From: Adiantum capillus-veneris
Lineage: Eukaryota > Streptophyta > Polypodiopsida > Polypodiales > Pteridaceae
DNA length: 64,000 nucleotides
Reading direction: 5' to 3'
Assembly (NCBI GenBank): GCA_014529385.2
Contig: CM043947.1
Coordinates: forward strand, 118,647,273-118,711,272
Of this stretch, positions 45,851-57,600 are shown in pieces. Below the pieces are notes generated by a model, which was not told the DNA's origin, did not search any database, and saw nothing but the letters and a program-made list of their open reading frames with translations. Position 1 is the first letter of the stretch. Every line of letters begins with the position of its first letter. The translations under genes were made by a program, and so were the position numbers.

Positions 45851-47640
45851 CTATTAGCAGTGTTGAAGCAACAAATAAAAAATGGCAAAAATGAAGAAGA
45901 TGCATCAAGCATAAGCCGGTTGGACACTACTTTTGGACCAATGAAGAGTAAGGGTGAAAGTATAGAGACAATAGCAGAGAAAAAATTCGGGCTTGATCAA
46001 GAAAAAGACAATGATGAAAGAATCCAAGCATTGGTAGAGGTTAAGAAGAGAGTTGTAGAAGTTAGAAAGAAGAAAGAATTGAGGTTACAGCACAAGCAGG
46101 AAGAGAAGTGGAATTTCAAGCTGAAGAAGAGATAAGATGGAAGAAGGAGTCAAAACATAAAGGATATTGGAAAAATGTAACATGCAAGAATAAGAAGAAG
46201 TGATACATTTAGTTGTTGAACAAAAGAGAGCTGCAAGAAAAGAAAGGGCTAGATTGCATAGCAAAGAACAAAGGAAGAGGGCACAAGAAGAGGAGAAGCA
46301 CTAGCAAATTTACCTATCCACACATCTCCCAAGCCATAGTCTCCACCTCTACTAGCTCAAAATGTTCCAACATCTCCACCAAGGCAAAGTGAGCAGCAGA
46401 ATGAAGTCCCCGCTACTCATGTTGAAGATACTCAACACAATGAAGAGGTAGAGACAAACCAACACTATATAAAAAGTCCTCCTTTATACTTTGGATCTAC
46501 TAGCCATCCAATACAAAGTGATCCATCACCACCAAAATTTGGAGATTCTGTAGAATCTATAACAAAGAACAACCAATCACCTGGACCCATCCACCAAGGC
46601 CATGAAGTAATATGCCCTGCACGACTCTAAAGAATGCATGTCAAAGAGAAACCAATCACCTAAACTTGAAGTAACATGCCAAGACTCTAAAGAATGCATG
46701 TCAAAGAGAAACCAATCACATGAACTTGTGCCACCAAGGCCATGAAGTAATATGCCAAGACTTTGAAGGAGCTGGAGATTTTGTAGAAGCTATATCAAAG
46801 AACAACCAATCACTTCGACCTGTGCCACCAAGGCCATGAAGTAATATGCCAAGACTCTGAGAAATGCATGTCAATCCTCAAGTGGCTAGCCAATATCACC
46901 TTCTAAGGGGTTAGTATTCATAGCTATGCAAAGAGAATTCCAGCTCTCTATTGTGGATTCTCATTAGCAGATGCTCACATTAAAGCACCCAAAGTTGCTT
47001 TGCAAGAAGCCAGCGTTAAAGCATATGACTATTAGATTATTGTTGAAGCTTTAAAGACAAAAAGGCAAGTCTCAACGTGGTTTTCAAAGAACTAAAGGAA
47101 GGTAATCAAGCCAAAGAGTGAACATTGCTAGTATGGAGTGGGAAACTTTGAGATATTCACTCTCATTAATACTCTCACGCTTGGAATAGGTGAACAAGAT
47201 AGCTAACTAAAGAACAACCAAGAGAAAATACAACAACTAGCACTCCACACAAAAAAAACCACAAACTCAACTCTCACTGTCAAATGCTCAGATACCATAA
47301 GCAGAGTAGAGACTCCAACAACAAGAAGATTTATTGAAGAGTATCAGAGAAAAAAATTATTTTGGGGCCATAGAAACTACCCCATCCTCCAGTGATAATG
47401 ATAAGCAATTATAGCATGAGACAAAGAAGGAATAGCTATAGCCTATAGAGAAAGGATCTGGTCACTAGCTTCATAAAATGGAATGAGGATATTCAGGGAG
47501 AATTGGATTCTTTGAAAAGATAAATAGAAAGACTAAAGTAAGAACTAAAGCTAAAGAGGACCTTTGGTTCCAAAGTTGGAGATCTAGTCACATCACTAGA
47601 GTCAGAGCTTTATGAACACTAGGGAGCTCCATAGCTTCAC
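45590..47640 (+). pseudogene. Degenerate Lys/Glu-rich Gag-like region
   Basis: Broken frames give MSYVEGGKALTQMDYHAQSM (45625), then an ORF at 45860-46135 that ends LQHKQEEKWNFKLKKR and is highly charged, compatible with a coiled coil. A Pro-rich stretch follows. The region 46600-46870 repeats a unit containing AAGTAATATGCC, AAAGAATGCATGTCAAAGAG and AACCAATCAC. I recognise no pol. It could be the internal part of a non-autonomous retroelement ending at the purine tract AAGGGGGCA before TGTGTTGTTGG (48211-48225), but no partner LTR is visible. Confidence 0.35.
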
Positions 47641-48358
47641 ATCCTCTCATAAGCTCTATTCTATTTGTTTCCCTTGACTCCCACGTGCTCCCTTATGCAT
47701 TGTGGGTGAGAATTAAGCAAAAAAACCGATTATTTTTTTGTCTTTACATTGTTGTAATGTGTTTTGATGTAGATAATCAATAAATCTTTCTAATCTTGTG
47801 TGCTTAATCAATGTGTGGTGTCATTTCAAGTTCAATTTATCTACTTAGGTTGTGCAAAAATAGAAGGCATAGAGTAGAGATTGACATTGTAGGATTCATT
47901 TTTTGCACACACATTGGCTCCTCTTGCACTCAAGGAGAAGCTATGTCTCTTCTTGTTTGCATTGACTGAAATTTCATCGGGCATTTGGGATGAAAGGTTG
48001 CATTACACTATACGTATGAGAATTTCATTAAATACCAAGTAGAACAGGCAAAAGATTGGATTGGTTGAATATATTGGATGATGGCATAGATAGTTTCTCT
48101 TTTTCCTCAATTGTTGCCACAGGAATAACCACCATCATGCTTTGAGACTACTTCATATTATTATGTTGCTATAATGCTAGTTGTTATGTTTTTTTGCCAC
48201 AGAGGCCACTAAGGGGGCATGTGTTGTTGGAAAAGAAAGTTTCCTTGTGCCATGTAACCAAAGTAGTGATCTCTTGTAGGGGACTAGTTTTTCCTTTTGA
48301 GACCATGATCATGTAATAGAGGGTGAGAGAAAATGTAAGAAATCAGAGAAGAGGTTGT

Positions 48359-48413
<55 letters not shown>

Positions 48414-48583
48414 AAAGGGTGACATGAAATAAGAGAAGGTATGAGTGAGAAGAGAAAAGTGATGGGGAAAGAGATAAAAAATGAAAAAGGATGAGGTGGA
48501 AAAAAAACGGATGAAAGAGTAGGGGATGAAAAGGAGAGAGAGGGCGAATGAGAAAGGCCAAGGCACAAATGGCTTGGTGTGTT

Positions 48584-48620
<37 letters not shown>

Positions 48621-49239
48621 GTGAAAACAACACATTTTCTTTTTCTTGTTTTTTCTAAAAGGGTGGAGAGGGGGAATAAGGAGAGTTACAAGGATAAAGA
48701 AATCTATGCATTGATGCACATGGGTGGGATCAAGGCATGTGTGCATGGATGCACATTGGAAAAATGAAATGAAATGCACTTCTTTTGTGAGATGAGAGAT
48801 GTATATGTACAAAAGGGAGTGAAGCTATGTACATGGGGAAAAGAATGAGCTTTTTTTCTCTGTCATAAACTAGGGCTATGCTAATATAAGAGAGGGTTGG
48901 AGTCCTATGATAGTCAAAGTAATCTAATGCACTACTTGAATAGGAGGTGTTGTTTAAGTATGAGTACATTACAAATGGAAGATAATGCCCATTACAAATG
49001 GTTTTAGATGATGTGCCATGTGTTTTTCACTCGTTCAAAGCATGTTGGAGAGGTCCCAATGTGGCCTCACCAAGTCTTCCTCCACTCTTTGCTATATGTG
49101 AGCATGTGGATGGGACATCTTACCATCATATGTTGTGTGTGGAGGGAAAGAGTGCCCAGAGAGGAGATCTTTCACAACTTAGAACTATGCCAAGTAATAG
49201 TGACAACGGCGAGACAGTTACATGGTAGCAATATGACTA
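47641..49239. other. Gene-free interval with microsatellites
   Basis: The (GATA)n(GA)n microsatellite lies at 48361-48408 and a 34-base G run at 48586-48619. No protein family is recognised. The flanks are purine-rich on the plus strand for about 300 bp (48300-48600), which explains spurious long Ser/Leu/Pro-rich minus-strand frames. Confidence 0.6.
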
Positions 49240-49880
49240 TCAGATATGTACATGGCTTAGGGGTGGAGTCCAACAAGGGAGTATATACATAAAGTAAACT
49301 AATTTATGTACAATTCTAATTGACCAAAGGAAGTGAGTCGCCCATAAGAGTCTTGAAAGTTGGACTACCCCATGTGATAGGATATCTTCAACCACATATG
49401 GACCTTGCCATATAGGAAGGAGATTCTTTTCTTTTTCCACATCTTTGGCAAGGTATAAGAGGACAAGGGTCCCTCTACCAAATATAGGGTGTTGGAGGTG
49501 CCGATCATGCCCTACCTTCAATTGTTGCTATTTCACAATGAGAGCTTTCTTTGCTTGTAGCCTCGACTCCTCTAGGAGAGTAGTTGCTAAGGCATGTAAG
49601 CATCCTTAATAGAAACATTCAAATCTAGCTTCACATATGTGACTTGAATGTTGTCGTGTATGCCATGTTGTCCCTACTATAGCTTTTGGCCATGAGGTTG
49701 GATGCAAGATACATGCTTTCCTAAAGAGAGATATCACCTCTTCATGTGGCCTATAAAACTACCTAGTGGGTTTTGGTGCACACCTTTGATAGGTGTCACA
49801 TGATTTAACATATGTAATTGCATCTCTAAAGAGATATGGCCAACACAACCGACTTTAAAGAGTCTGATGTGTTGTTATAT
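49240..49880 (-). pseudogene. Gypsy element I: integrase finger and C-terminal domain, core deleted
   Basis: From high to low coordinates on the minus strand: WPYLFRDAITYVKSCDTYQR with CAPKPTR (about 49870-49770), the gypsy integrase zinc-binding end. Then, only about 240 bp later, ALATTLLEESRLQAKKALIV (about 49600) and KVGHDRHLQHPIFGRGTLVL, then WQGPYVVEDILSHGVVQLS (49370-49500), the C-terminal domain. The catalytic core, normally about 450 bp, is missing, so the relic has an internal deletion. Frames are interrupted. Confidence 0.8.
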
Positions 49881-49924
49881 GCCCCCTAATGTGCCAATGG
49901 TAGTGAGGCCCATGTATTGAGGGT

Positions 49925-50185
49925 GATAAGGTTGTCCTCGTGATGGACCAAAATAGAATCTAACATTAGACAAGGGTCATAAGGTTGTCCTCATGATGGA
50001 CCAAAATAGAATCTAACATTAGACAAGGGTCATAAGGTTGTCCTCATGATGGATCAAAATAGAAGCTAACATTAGACGTCTTTGATTGCAAAATATGCAC
50101 AAAAAAAAGGTTGTCCTCATGATGGATCAAAATAGAAGCTAACGTTAGACTTCTTTGATTGCAAAATATGCAAAAAAAAAAGGTG
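49925..50185. repeat. Short tandem array, two period lengths
   Basis: Four copies of AAGGTTGTCCTC(A/G)TGATGGA and TAGAA(T/G)CTAAC. The first three are spaced by 53 bp. The fourth comes after a longer unit of about 76 bp that adds TTTGATTGCAAAATATGC and an A run. The A runs (8 and 10) mark slippage points. Confidence 0.9.
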
Positions 50186-50293
50186 AAGTTGAAAACTATC
50201 CTTCTAGATGTGGTGGTTTATGTGCCCACTTTGAAGGCACAATGGCATCCTTTCATGTACAATCTTTATTTTCTCATTGAAATCTTGTGCTAT

Positions 50294-50525
50294 GTGTAGA
50301 GCAGGGCTAGAAAAATACATTTTTCCTAACCGAACAAAATAACGGGAAACTTGAAATTCTCCCGGTTTTTAGGTCAAAATTTGAAGCTTTTGCCGGTAAT
50401 TACACTAAAACTTGTGTAAATTTTCCGGTTTTCTTGAAGGCAAGCTCAAAATCTAACCGGGATTTTATAATTTCAGCTGGTTAAAATACACTAGACCCCA
50501 GTTTTTTTCTAACACCGGTGTAGAG
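50294..50525. mobile_element. Non-autonomous hAT-type MITE, 216 bp, 8-bp TSD
   Basis: Element 50302-50517 is flanked by GTGTAGAG at 50294-50301 and 50518-50525. Ends are CAGGGCTAGAAAAATAC and, reading inward from the right, CGGTGTTAGAAAAAAAC, which match at 13 of 17 positions. CA-G-GG-type imperfect terminal repeats plus an 8-bp duplication define the hAT superfamily. No coding capacity. The interior repeats CCGGT/ACCGG words (about 50360, 50422, 50456, 50515). Removing it restores a continuous flank (TATGTGTAGAGTTCTTGG). Confidence 0.85.
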
Positions 50526-50949
50526 TTCTTGGAAATAAAAGGCAATAGATTAAGTTACTTCTAGTAGGGATCTTGCAATGCAGATCCACTTTGTACAGTT
50601 TATAGAGAAGTGTTTCCATTATTTACCAATTAATGAGTTAATTTTGATTTTTTAATCATGCACAAGCCAAGGAATAATCATTTTGGTGCAGACTTTCTAT
50701 GATGAGCAATCCCAATTCAAGAAAGGGGAGCCAAGAATGTAAGATCCATTTCTATATGCCCATCTATTCATCTTATTTGGGCAGTCAAATTGGGACAATA
50801 TTATGTATTTCTTAAAGACATGCAAAAGTCCATATGGTGGAAATCAACAAAAAGTAAGGCTTTAGTCATCCAATCATTAAATTTTTCATTGATAAATGAT
50901 GTCTTGTACCAACTGGCTAAGGTGTGTATATGAGCTAAAAAAGGCAGAG

Positions 50950-51515
50950 ACTTTGGATGCAACACATGAGGAGATCCAAGAGGCCATTATTCAAGGAAGC
51001 TTACAAGGTTGAAGATTTTATAAGCTAGCTTATGGTGGGAATCAATGTTCAAGGATGCCAGCAAGAAGGTGGCTAAACACTGTGATGCATACAAGAGAGT
51101 GCGAAGGCCAATGGATAAGGATATGGCACCTCTTCATTTGGTAATGCCATTGGAGCCCTTCATGGAATGGGATCGGACCGCGGATCGTTTCAAGACTACA
51201 AGGGCTAAATATAGATACATTGTGGTGACCTCGGATTATGTCACCAAGAGGGTGGAAGCTCAAGTACTATAAGATACTAGGGCTTGGCGGATATGGTTGT
51301 CCTTTGCAATTAGTATCTGATAATGGCATAGAGTTCACCAATGAAGTGTTGGAGCAACTAAAGGATGAATTTTCTATCAAATATTGGAGAGCCACTACTT
51401 ATTATCCTAGAAGCAATGGTCAGATTGAAAGTTCCAATAAAAACAGGAAGCACATTCTCACTACCATGGTGCACACCAAAGAGCTTGCTGATGGGTTTCC
51501 TTATTTTCGCTAACT
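50950..51515 (+). pseudogene. Gypsy element J: integrase fragment
   Basis: The plus strand carries an integrase finger (KILxASLWWESMFKDA, HCDAYKRVRRPMDKDMAPLH) and core start (MPLEPFMEWD, YIVVTSDYVTKRVEAQVL). A deletion and frame change at about 51260 lead to GYGCPLQLVSDNGIEFTNEV and ATTYYPRSNGQIESSNKNRK with the C-terminal side HTKELADG. The catalytic D of SDNG and the E of GQIES are present. The style (YRYIVV, YVTKWVEA, YYPRSNGQAEST) is that of non-chromovirus plant gypsy. It is unrelated to I by strand. Confidence 0.85.
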
Positions 51516-52860
51516 TATTGTAGGAATAGATAGAACCTGATACATTATTGTTAATATGAGGGACTCAACTAGGGGATGGAGGCAACAAGAGTGTCTCAAA
51601 ATATCTAAAAACAATGTCAAATGCATTAAAATCAAATACCCAAAATCACCAAAAATACTCTATAGCCACTAGTCAACCTTCATTTCACTTGACATATGAT
51701 GTTCAATTGCTACCGAACTTGCTAGGATGGTGGACAAGACAATCTAGGCCAATCCTAGGGTCTTAGATTGACAAATCAAGGGTCAGCTTTGCAAAAATAT
51801 ACTAAACAAAACCCTAATTCTAGTAGGTAAAAATCAACATTCAAAGCATCTTACACCTTAATTATGCGAGCCAAATCCAATTCATGATCTATCATTGAAG
51901 TAAGGCACGATCATCTATTAGAGATGAGTCAAATTGACCAAGGAAAAAGGCCACTACAAAGCTGGAGGGATGGACTCCACCACCCTAGCTAGAGACTTTG
52001 AGCGAGACGACCTCCGTAAAAGGTATTCGAGGGACAACATGCCTTAAATTGAGGACGACATGACCTAATGGGGGGGAATGTTAGTAAGTGGGCCCTATTA
52101 GGTCATGTCAGGGAAGACATAACCCAATAGGGGGGGAATGTTAGCAACGAGGCCAACAATAACAACCCACTACAAATTATGTGGCTTATTTTTGTAATTT
52201 TCCCAGTATACTTGACATTGGCTACATCATTTTGCTGTCTTCTCTTCTAATTTCCTATTATTAGAGATGTACACTTTAGCTTTTAGTGTTTGTGAAGACT
52301 ATGCGCTTTTAGATTGTACTTAGATTGATAGTTTGATAAGCCATGTTTACAAAGGGCTAGACTTTAAACTTTTGATCATTCACCCAAAAAATGTAATTGC
52401 AGAGCTTAAAAACCTCAACGTAGAATGCTTCCTCAAACGTCTAAGAGTGGTGGGCCTCTCCCTCGCTCACACACGAAGTGCAAGCGATAGAGAAATCTCC
52501 CAACCTACGCACACACGCACGCGCCCCCACACACACACACAAGACAGACCGGCCTCTCCCAAACAAGAAGCGTTACCAATACCATGAACTACATCATATA
52601 CATCTAAATTACCACAAGGACATGTAGCCTACAAAACTCAAGTTTTGGGGCTGATCTCATAGAAGCCTCTGATGTTGAGACATACAATAGGGCAATGTTA
52701 GAAGGGGGACAATGATTGCAAGTTAACGCCTTTTGCAAAATGTTAATGCAACAGAGTAAATGATTTCAATCCAATCAACAAAACCATGAGGGAAGTCCCC
52801 CTTTGGTTTCTCTTGAAGGCTTTTAATAGGTTTGGATTACTTATGGTATTGAGCTTCCTT
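51516..52860. other. Interval with duplicated polypurine tract and CA repeat
   Basis: AATGGGGGGGAATGTTAGTAAG at about 52067-52086 recurs as AATAGGGGGGGAATGTTAGC at 52126-52145. Each is preceded by a similar GACATGACC/GACATAACCC segment, giving two polypurine tracts with LTR starts 60 bp apart, probably from gypsy J. CACACACGCACGCG lies at 52512-52545. No gene. Confidence 0.5.
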
Positions 52861-52871
52861 AGTGGCGCGCG

Positions 52872-52974
<103 letters not shown>

Positions 52975-52975
52975 A

Positions 52976-55900
52976 TTATCGTCCTCGGAGGTCAAATATG
53001 ACCTATGGGACCAAAGTTACATGTGATGTAGTATGTGTATGGCTTATGAGTGACTCTCGATGCTCCAAAATTGTAGTGATGAGAGTCGCAATGGAGAGCC
53101 CACACTTTGGCTGGGAGAGGAAAGTGTGTAGGTCTAAGTTATGGCTGAAAATGTGAGAGAAGCAAGTTCGGATGTGATCAAAAGCTAAGCACTCTAGTAG
53201 TGTGTGGTACTCAGACTAACTTGCAGTGAGCATAATGTGCACAATCGATTTGACTCTTCTCCATTGCCCCAACGCCCTATCTCGCATCGAAGGAAATGGG
53301 AGCTAAGCCGAATTGCTGCGATAGTACGTATCGCGGACAAGGGAATAGGCTCAAGCATGTAAGTGTGAGTACGGTTTCCTCTCTCAGCGAAGAACATGGT
53401 TTTGTAGTTGGGGGCAATATAGGTGGTGTAATGTATGAAGCGTGACCCACCGGATTTCTCCCAAGCCGTAATACATTGGCGTTGTAGAAAATCTTCATTC
53501 ACTTGAGAGTCAATTGAAGCATCATGTAGCAAGTGTAATGCATCCCATCTCCCAAACCACTTCTTTATGTCTTGCATCCATCCCGTGCTCAAGATCTTGC
53601 TTTTATGCGTCTTTTGAACTTTTTTGCTTGCTTCCTATGCAATTGTAGGAAGTCGATGTGAGGGGTTTTGACGCATCTTTATCATGTACTCCACAACCCT
53701 TTCCATGCCCATAACCTCAATTGGAAGAGATCCCGACTCAAGAAGTAGGAGCATATATAGTGTTTGTGTCTTAACTTGGAGAAAGTTTGTAAGAAAACGC
53801 TTTTGGACATTCTCAAACTCTTTCCAAGTAGACTTTGAGATGCTCCCGCTCCACACTTCAACTCCATAAAGAAGAACCGGTGTCACCAATGCATCAAAAA
53901 GATACTTCTTGAGAACCCGATACTTGATGTTTCCCGCATTACACATGTTCTCAAATGTATAATATGCTCTCTTTCCCGCTTCCAAACGACGCATAGCACA
54001 TTCATGCCACTTGTGATTGGATGGAACCTCAAGGCCAAGGTACTTAAAGCTCTCAACAACTTCAAGTGTCTCGTTGTTGTACACAATGCATGGCTTCTCC
54101 TTATGGTTGGTTTTCACAAGCATAACCTTTGTTTTGGATTCATTTACAATCAGCCCACTATGCAAGCAAAAGTTCTCAAGGACAACCATAAGCTTTTGTG
54201 CATCTTCTAAAGTGTGTGCTAGAAGCACTACATCATCCGCATACAACAAAAGCATGATTACCGCATTGCAAATAGTGACCTCTTCAATGCCTTCTTCTTG
54301 CATAAAGTCAAGTACCATTTGTTCCAATTGATCGATGCATAGACCAAAGAGAGTTGGTGACAATGGACATCCTTGTTTAACCCCAATAGTGCTTACAAAA
54401 ATTTCTGAAATTTCTCTTCCCATGCGCAATTGACAAATCACCTTCTCATAGATTCGAGAAACCGCAAGCATAAACTCACTTGGAGTTCTTCCATCCTTCT
54501 CCACAAATTGTTACGTGGAATCATATCAAAGGCTTTCTTAAAGTCCACAAAACAACAATACAATCGCTTGCCTTTCAACCGACTTTCCTCCATGAGAACA
54601 CAAAGAGTGACAAGATGATCAATGGTGCTATGGCATCGACAAAAACCCGTTTGTCCCTTTGCACGCTTGTCATTCTCTTCAGCCCAATCACTCAATTTCA
54701 TCTCCATTATGCACCCAAACAACTTTGCCATAAGAGACCCAACCATTATAGTCCGGTAGTCGCTTACATTCTTTACATCCCCTCCTTTATGCAAAGACTT
54801 AACCCAATTAGTACTCCAATCATAAGGCATACCATGTTGAAGTGCAAGGTTGAACATATCACACATCCACTCATGGGTAAAATCTCCCGTCCATTTGATC
54901 ATCTCCGGCTTGATACCTTGAAGATCTCCCGCTTTGCGAGTGGCCAACTTTTCAAGCCCACCGCATACATCCTCAATAGTAAAAAAAGACGGCATACATG
55001 GGAGTGAACCATAAAATGGCATTTTTTCAGTATTTGCTTGCTCATATAATTGCCTACAATGTGTGTACATATCCACTATACTCAAATTACCAAAATTCTC
55101 AACCCGTTTGCCTCTCAAGTTTCTCCAAAATCTTCCACATGCATGTGCCTTTTCTTGGACTTGAAATTCTTATTGCTTTACTTCCCATCTTCTTCTCTTC
55201 TTTTGAATCAATTCCTTGTATGTATGCAAATGACTTTGATAGTTGTCTTTGTCCATAGTTGCATCAAGCTTTATCAAGGACTTTCGAGCATCTTGATATT
55301 CTTTATCAAACCACCTTTTGCGTGATCTATCTTTGTTGATACCATGGAGATGCTTTATGGCAAAGCATTCTTCCGCATAAGAACAAATAGCTTTCTTGAA
55401 AGCTTCCCATTTAGTTTCCAATGGTGCATCACATTGAAGCTTTGTCATCCATAATTTTTGCTCAACCATTTCAATGTACATTGGTGCCCGTTTGAAATCC
55501 ATACATAGTGATAACTTCTCTTTTCTTTGGCTGAGATTATCATGCTTAGTTACTTTTCCACATGAAAGGTCAATACATAAGGTGCGATGGTCGGATTCCG
55601 GGGTCCATTGACCAAACATAAAACTCTTTATGCGATACATGATGGCTTCAGAGAGTAGCATATAGTCAATCACACTATCCCCATTATGTCTCCTACATGT
55701 AAATCCCATTGGTTCCACTCCACAAAGATACACCATTGGCAATGAGCATACCCGTGCTATTACACATGTATAAAAGTAACTTTCCATAGTGATCCGGCTC
55801 TTTCTCATCCATTGAAGTACGATCATACAAGTGAACTTTCTCCAACTCCCTTGAAATGTATGGCATATCAAATTGTTGAGTATCATGTTGCAATGTTTTT

Positions 55901-56391
55901 GTGCGAGCATTCATATCCCCAAATACAATAACATCACCTTCACCTTTGAAATAAGCAATGTCCTCTTCCAAATCAGAAAATGGTTGATCTCTATCCATGC
56001 AAGCATAAAAGGGAGAATCATGATGAGGAATGTAGCAACCGGCTACAAAAATGGGTGCTCTTTTTGGTGTCATAATTTTCAGCCATATATAACGTTTGTA
56101 CTTGTCATCTTTCACAATTGATACAAAATCTTCCAATCCTTTTTTAACCATACATGCTAACCCTCCTTGTCCTCTTCGTTGCTTGAGATTCTTTGACCAC
56201 ATCAATGAATGTACATTGTAATCCTCCAAGCCATTAATCCTTTGTGTATCATGCTCCCAAGTTTCAACAAGAAGTACAACATCGGCTTTGCTTGTTAGTT
56301 CATCAATGCCAACCCCCGCATTCCATGGGTATCCATTACAATTCCAAAAGCATATTTTCAATTGTAACTCGGTCTCATAGGTCACGCATCC
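52976..56391 (-). pseudogene. LINE ORF2: endonuclease, reverse transcriptase, CCHC finger
   Basis: It has no ATG near its start and follows ORF1 after one UAG in the same frame. Endonuclease: FWNCNG, DVVLLVETW, GDMNART, then after a frameshift near 55720 FTCRRHNGDSVIDYMLLSE and ESDHRTL. RT: FVDFKKAFDMIPRNNLWRR, GVKQGCPLSPTLFGLCID, LLLYADDVVLLA, FKYLGLEV, VTPVLLYGVEVWSG. C-terminal finger CTLC-x8-H-x4-C after a frameshift near 53205. Other defects: TAA 55170-55172, frameshift near 54490, TAG 53635-53637. All RT catalytic residues are present. GVKQGCPLSP rather than GTRQGCPLSP is not typical plant L1. Confidence 0.88.
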
Positions 56392-57342
56392 CTATTTGCT
56401 TGAGAGACTTGCCTCCTCCTTGGGCACATTTTCTTCATGAGAGATCTCCTTGTTTTTATTATTCTTTTCCTCATATGCCTTGCGACGCATATTTTGTTGC
56501 TTAATAGTGAGATCTTCATATACAAAACATTTTGTATCCCTCAAATAGATCCAACTATTATCAAGGATAATCTTTCGCTTGGTCTCATCTGGCATGGTGC
56601 ATACAATTGGCCGTTCTCCCGAGCGAGGAGCTCCTTGCTTCCCCACTCTATGTGCTCCATAGACCATAACTCCGGACATGCCAAAGTGGATTTTAAAGAA
56701 ATCTTCAATAACAATGGCAAGAGAAGGAGGTGTCTCTAACTTCTCTTCGAGAATTCCACGAATAACAATGTTCTTGGAACGTCGCTCCTGTTCCTTCAAC
56801 TCCTCCACATCCACATTCTCAACATTCTTTGTTTGAACCATAGTTTGCATGAGTGAGGAATTAGAAACCACATTGCTACCACATACATCAGCCCAATACT
56901 TGTTTGTGCATACATTTTTCATGTCGCATACATCCCGGCTCATAGTGTCAAATTTCTCCTCTTTCAATACATGGTCATGCTCTACTTTGCTCATCCGCTC
57001 CTTCAAAGCATTCAAGTCCACAAGAGAACGTTTACATTCCTTGACTTCCTCTTCAAGTTGCATCAAACGTGTTGTTTGCATCTCAAGTGTCCTCTTGAGA
57101 TTCTCATTCTCAACCACAAGTACCCTTAGTGTGCCATTCTCCATTGCAACTGCTCGTAAGTCTTCGCCTTGTTTGTTTACGGTCTCTTGCAATGATACCA
57201 AGTACGCCATGATCATGGTTTTCGATGTCGTTGGTTAGATGGTTGTGTTGCTATCTCGACACTTAGGAGATTTTGGATCATTTTTCACAATGGTTGTGGA
57301 CCTTGTTGAAGAAGAAGAACCCTTGCGAGTGCCGGAACACAT
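56392..57342 (-). pseudogene. LINE ORF1: coiled coil plus L1-ORF1p-like RRM
   Basis: The first ATG is at 57342 (MCSGTRKGSSSSTRS); a TAA at 57235-57237 interrupts it, and translation could restart at MIMAYLVSLQETV (57216). Residues after the restart form a long heptad-rich, Leu/Glu-rich helix (LRVLVVENENLKRTLEMQTT, LMQLEEEVKECKRSLVDL). Then RRSKNIVIRGILEE, VMVYGAHRVGKQGA, RPIVCTMPDETKRKIILDN and FVYEDLTIKQQNMRRKAY, the order and motifs (VIRGI, HRVGK, EDLT.xQ) of L1-type ORF1 RNA-binding domains. Plant L1 ORF1 usually has a zinc knuckle instead. The stop UAG at 56392-56394 is in frame with ORF2. Confidence 0.8.
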
Positions 57343-57600
57343 TGTATGTAAAATAGGAGATGAGAATCAATTTTGTTGAACCTATTCACTTCGGAAATGC
57401 TGCTACAGAAACGCCTTCCATAACTCTGAAAATTTCTGTCTTTACATCAATGCGTAGAGGACTTCGTGCTCTTCGATTGAGGCTATAGATCACCCAAATC
57501 GGAGTTCGGATGAAAAAGTTATGATCAAAAGAGTGGACTGTTGTCTACTAGGTCAAAAAACGGCTGCGTTTTTTGAGAGAGAGAGAGAGAAATGCTTCTC

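Noticed and set aside
48284-48812. Long minus-strand frames rich in Ser, Leu and Pro, up to 167 codons
   Set aside because: They arise from a purine-rich microsatellite, a 34-base G run and GA repeats. No domain and no start context.
49925-50185. CRISPR-like array
   Set aside because: The units are adjoining degenerate tandem copies without unique spacers, in plant DNA.
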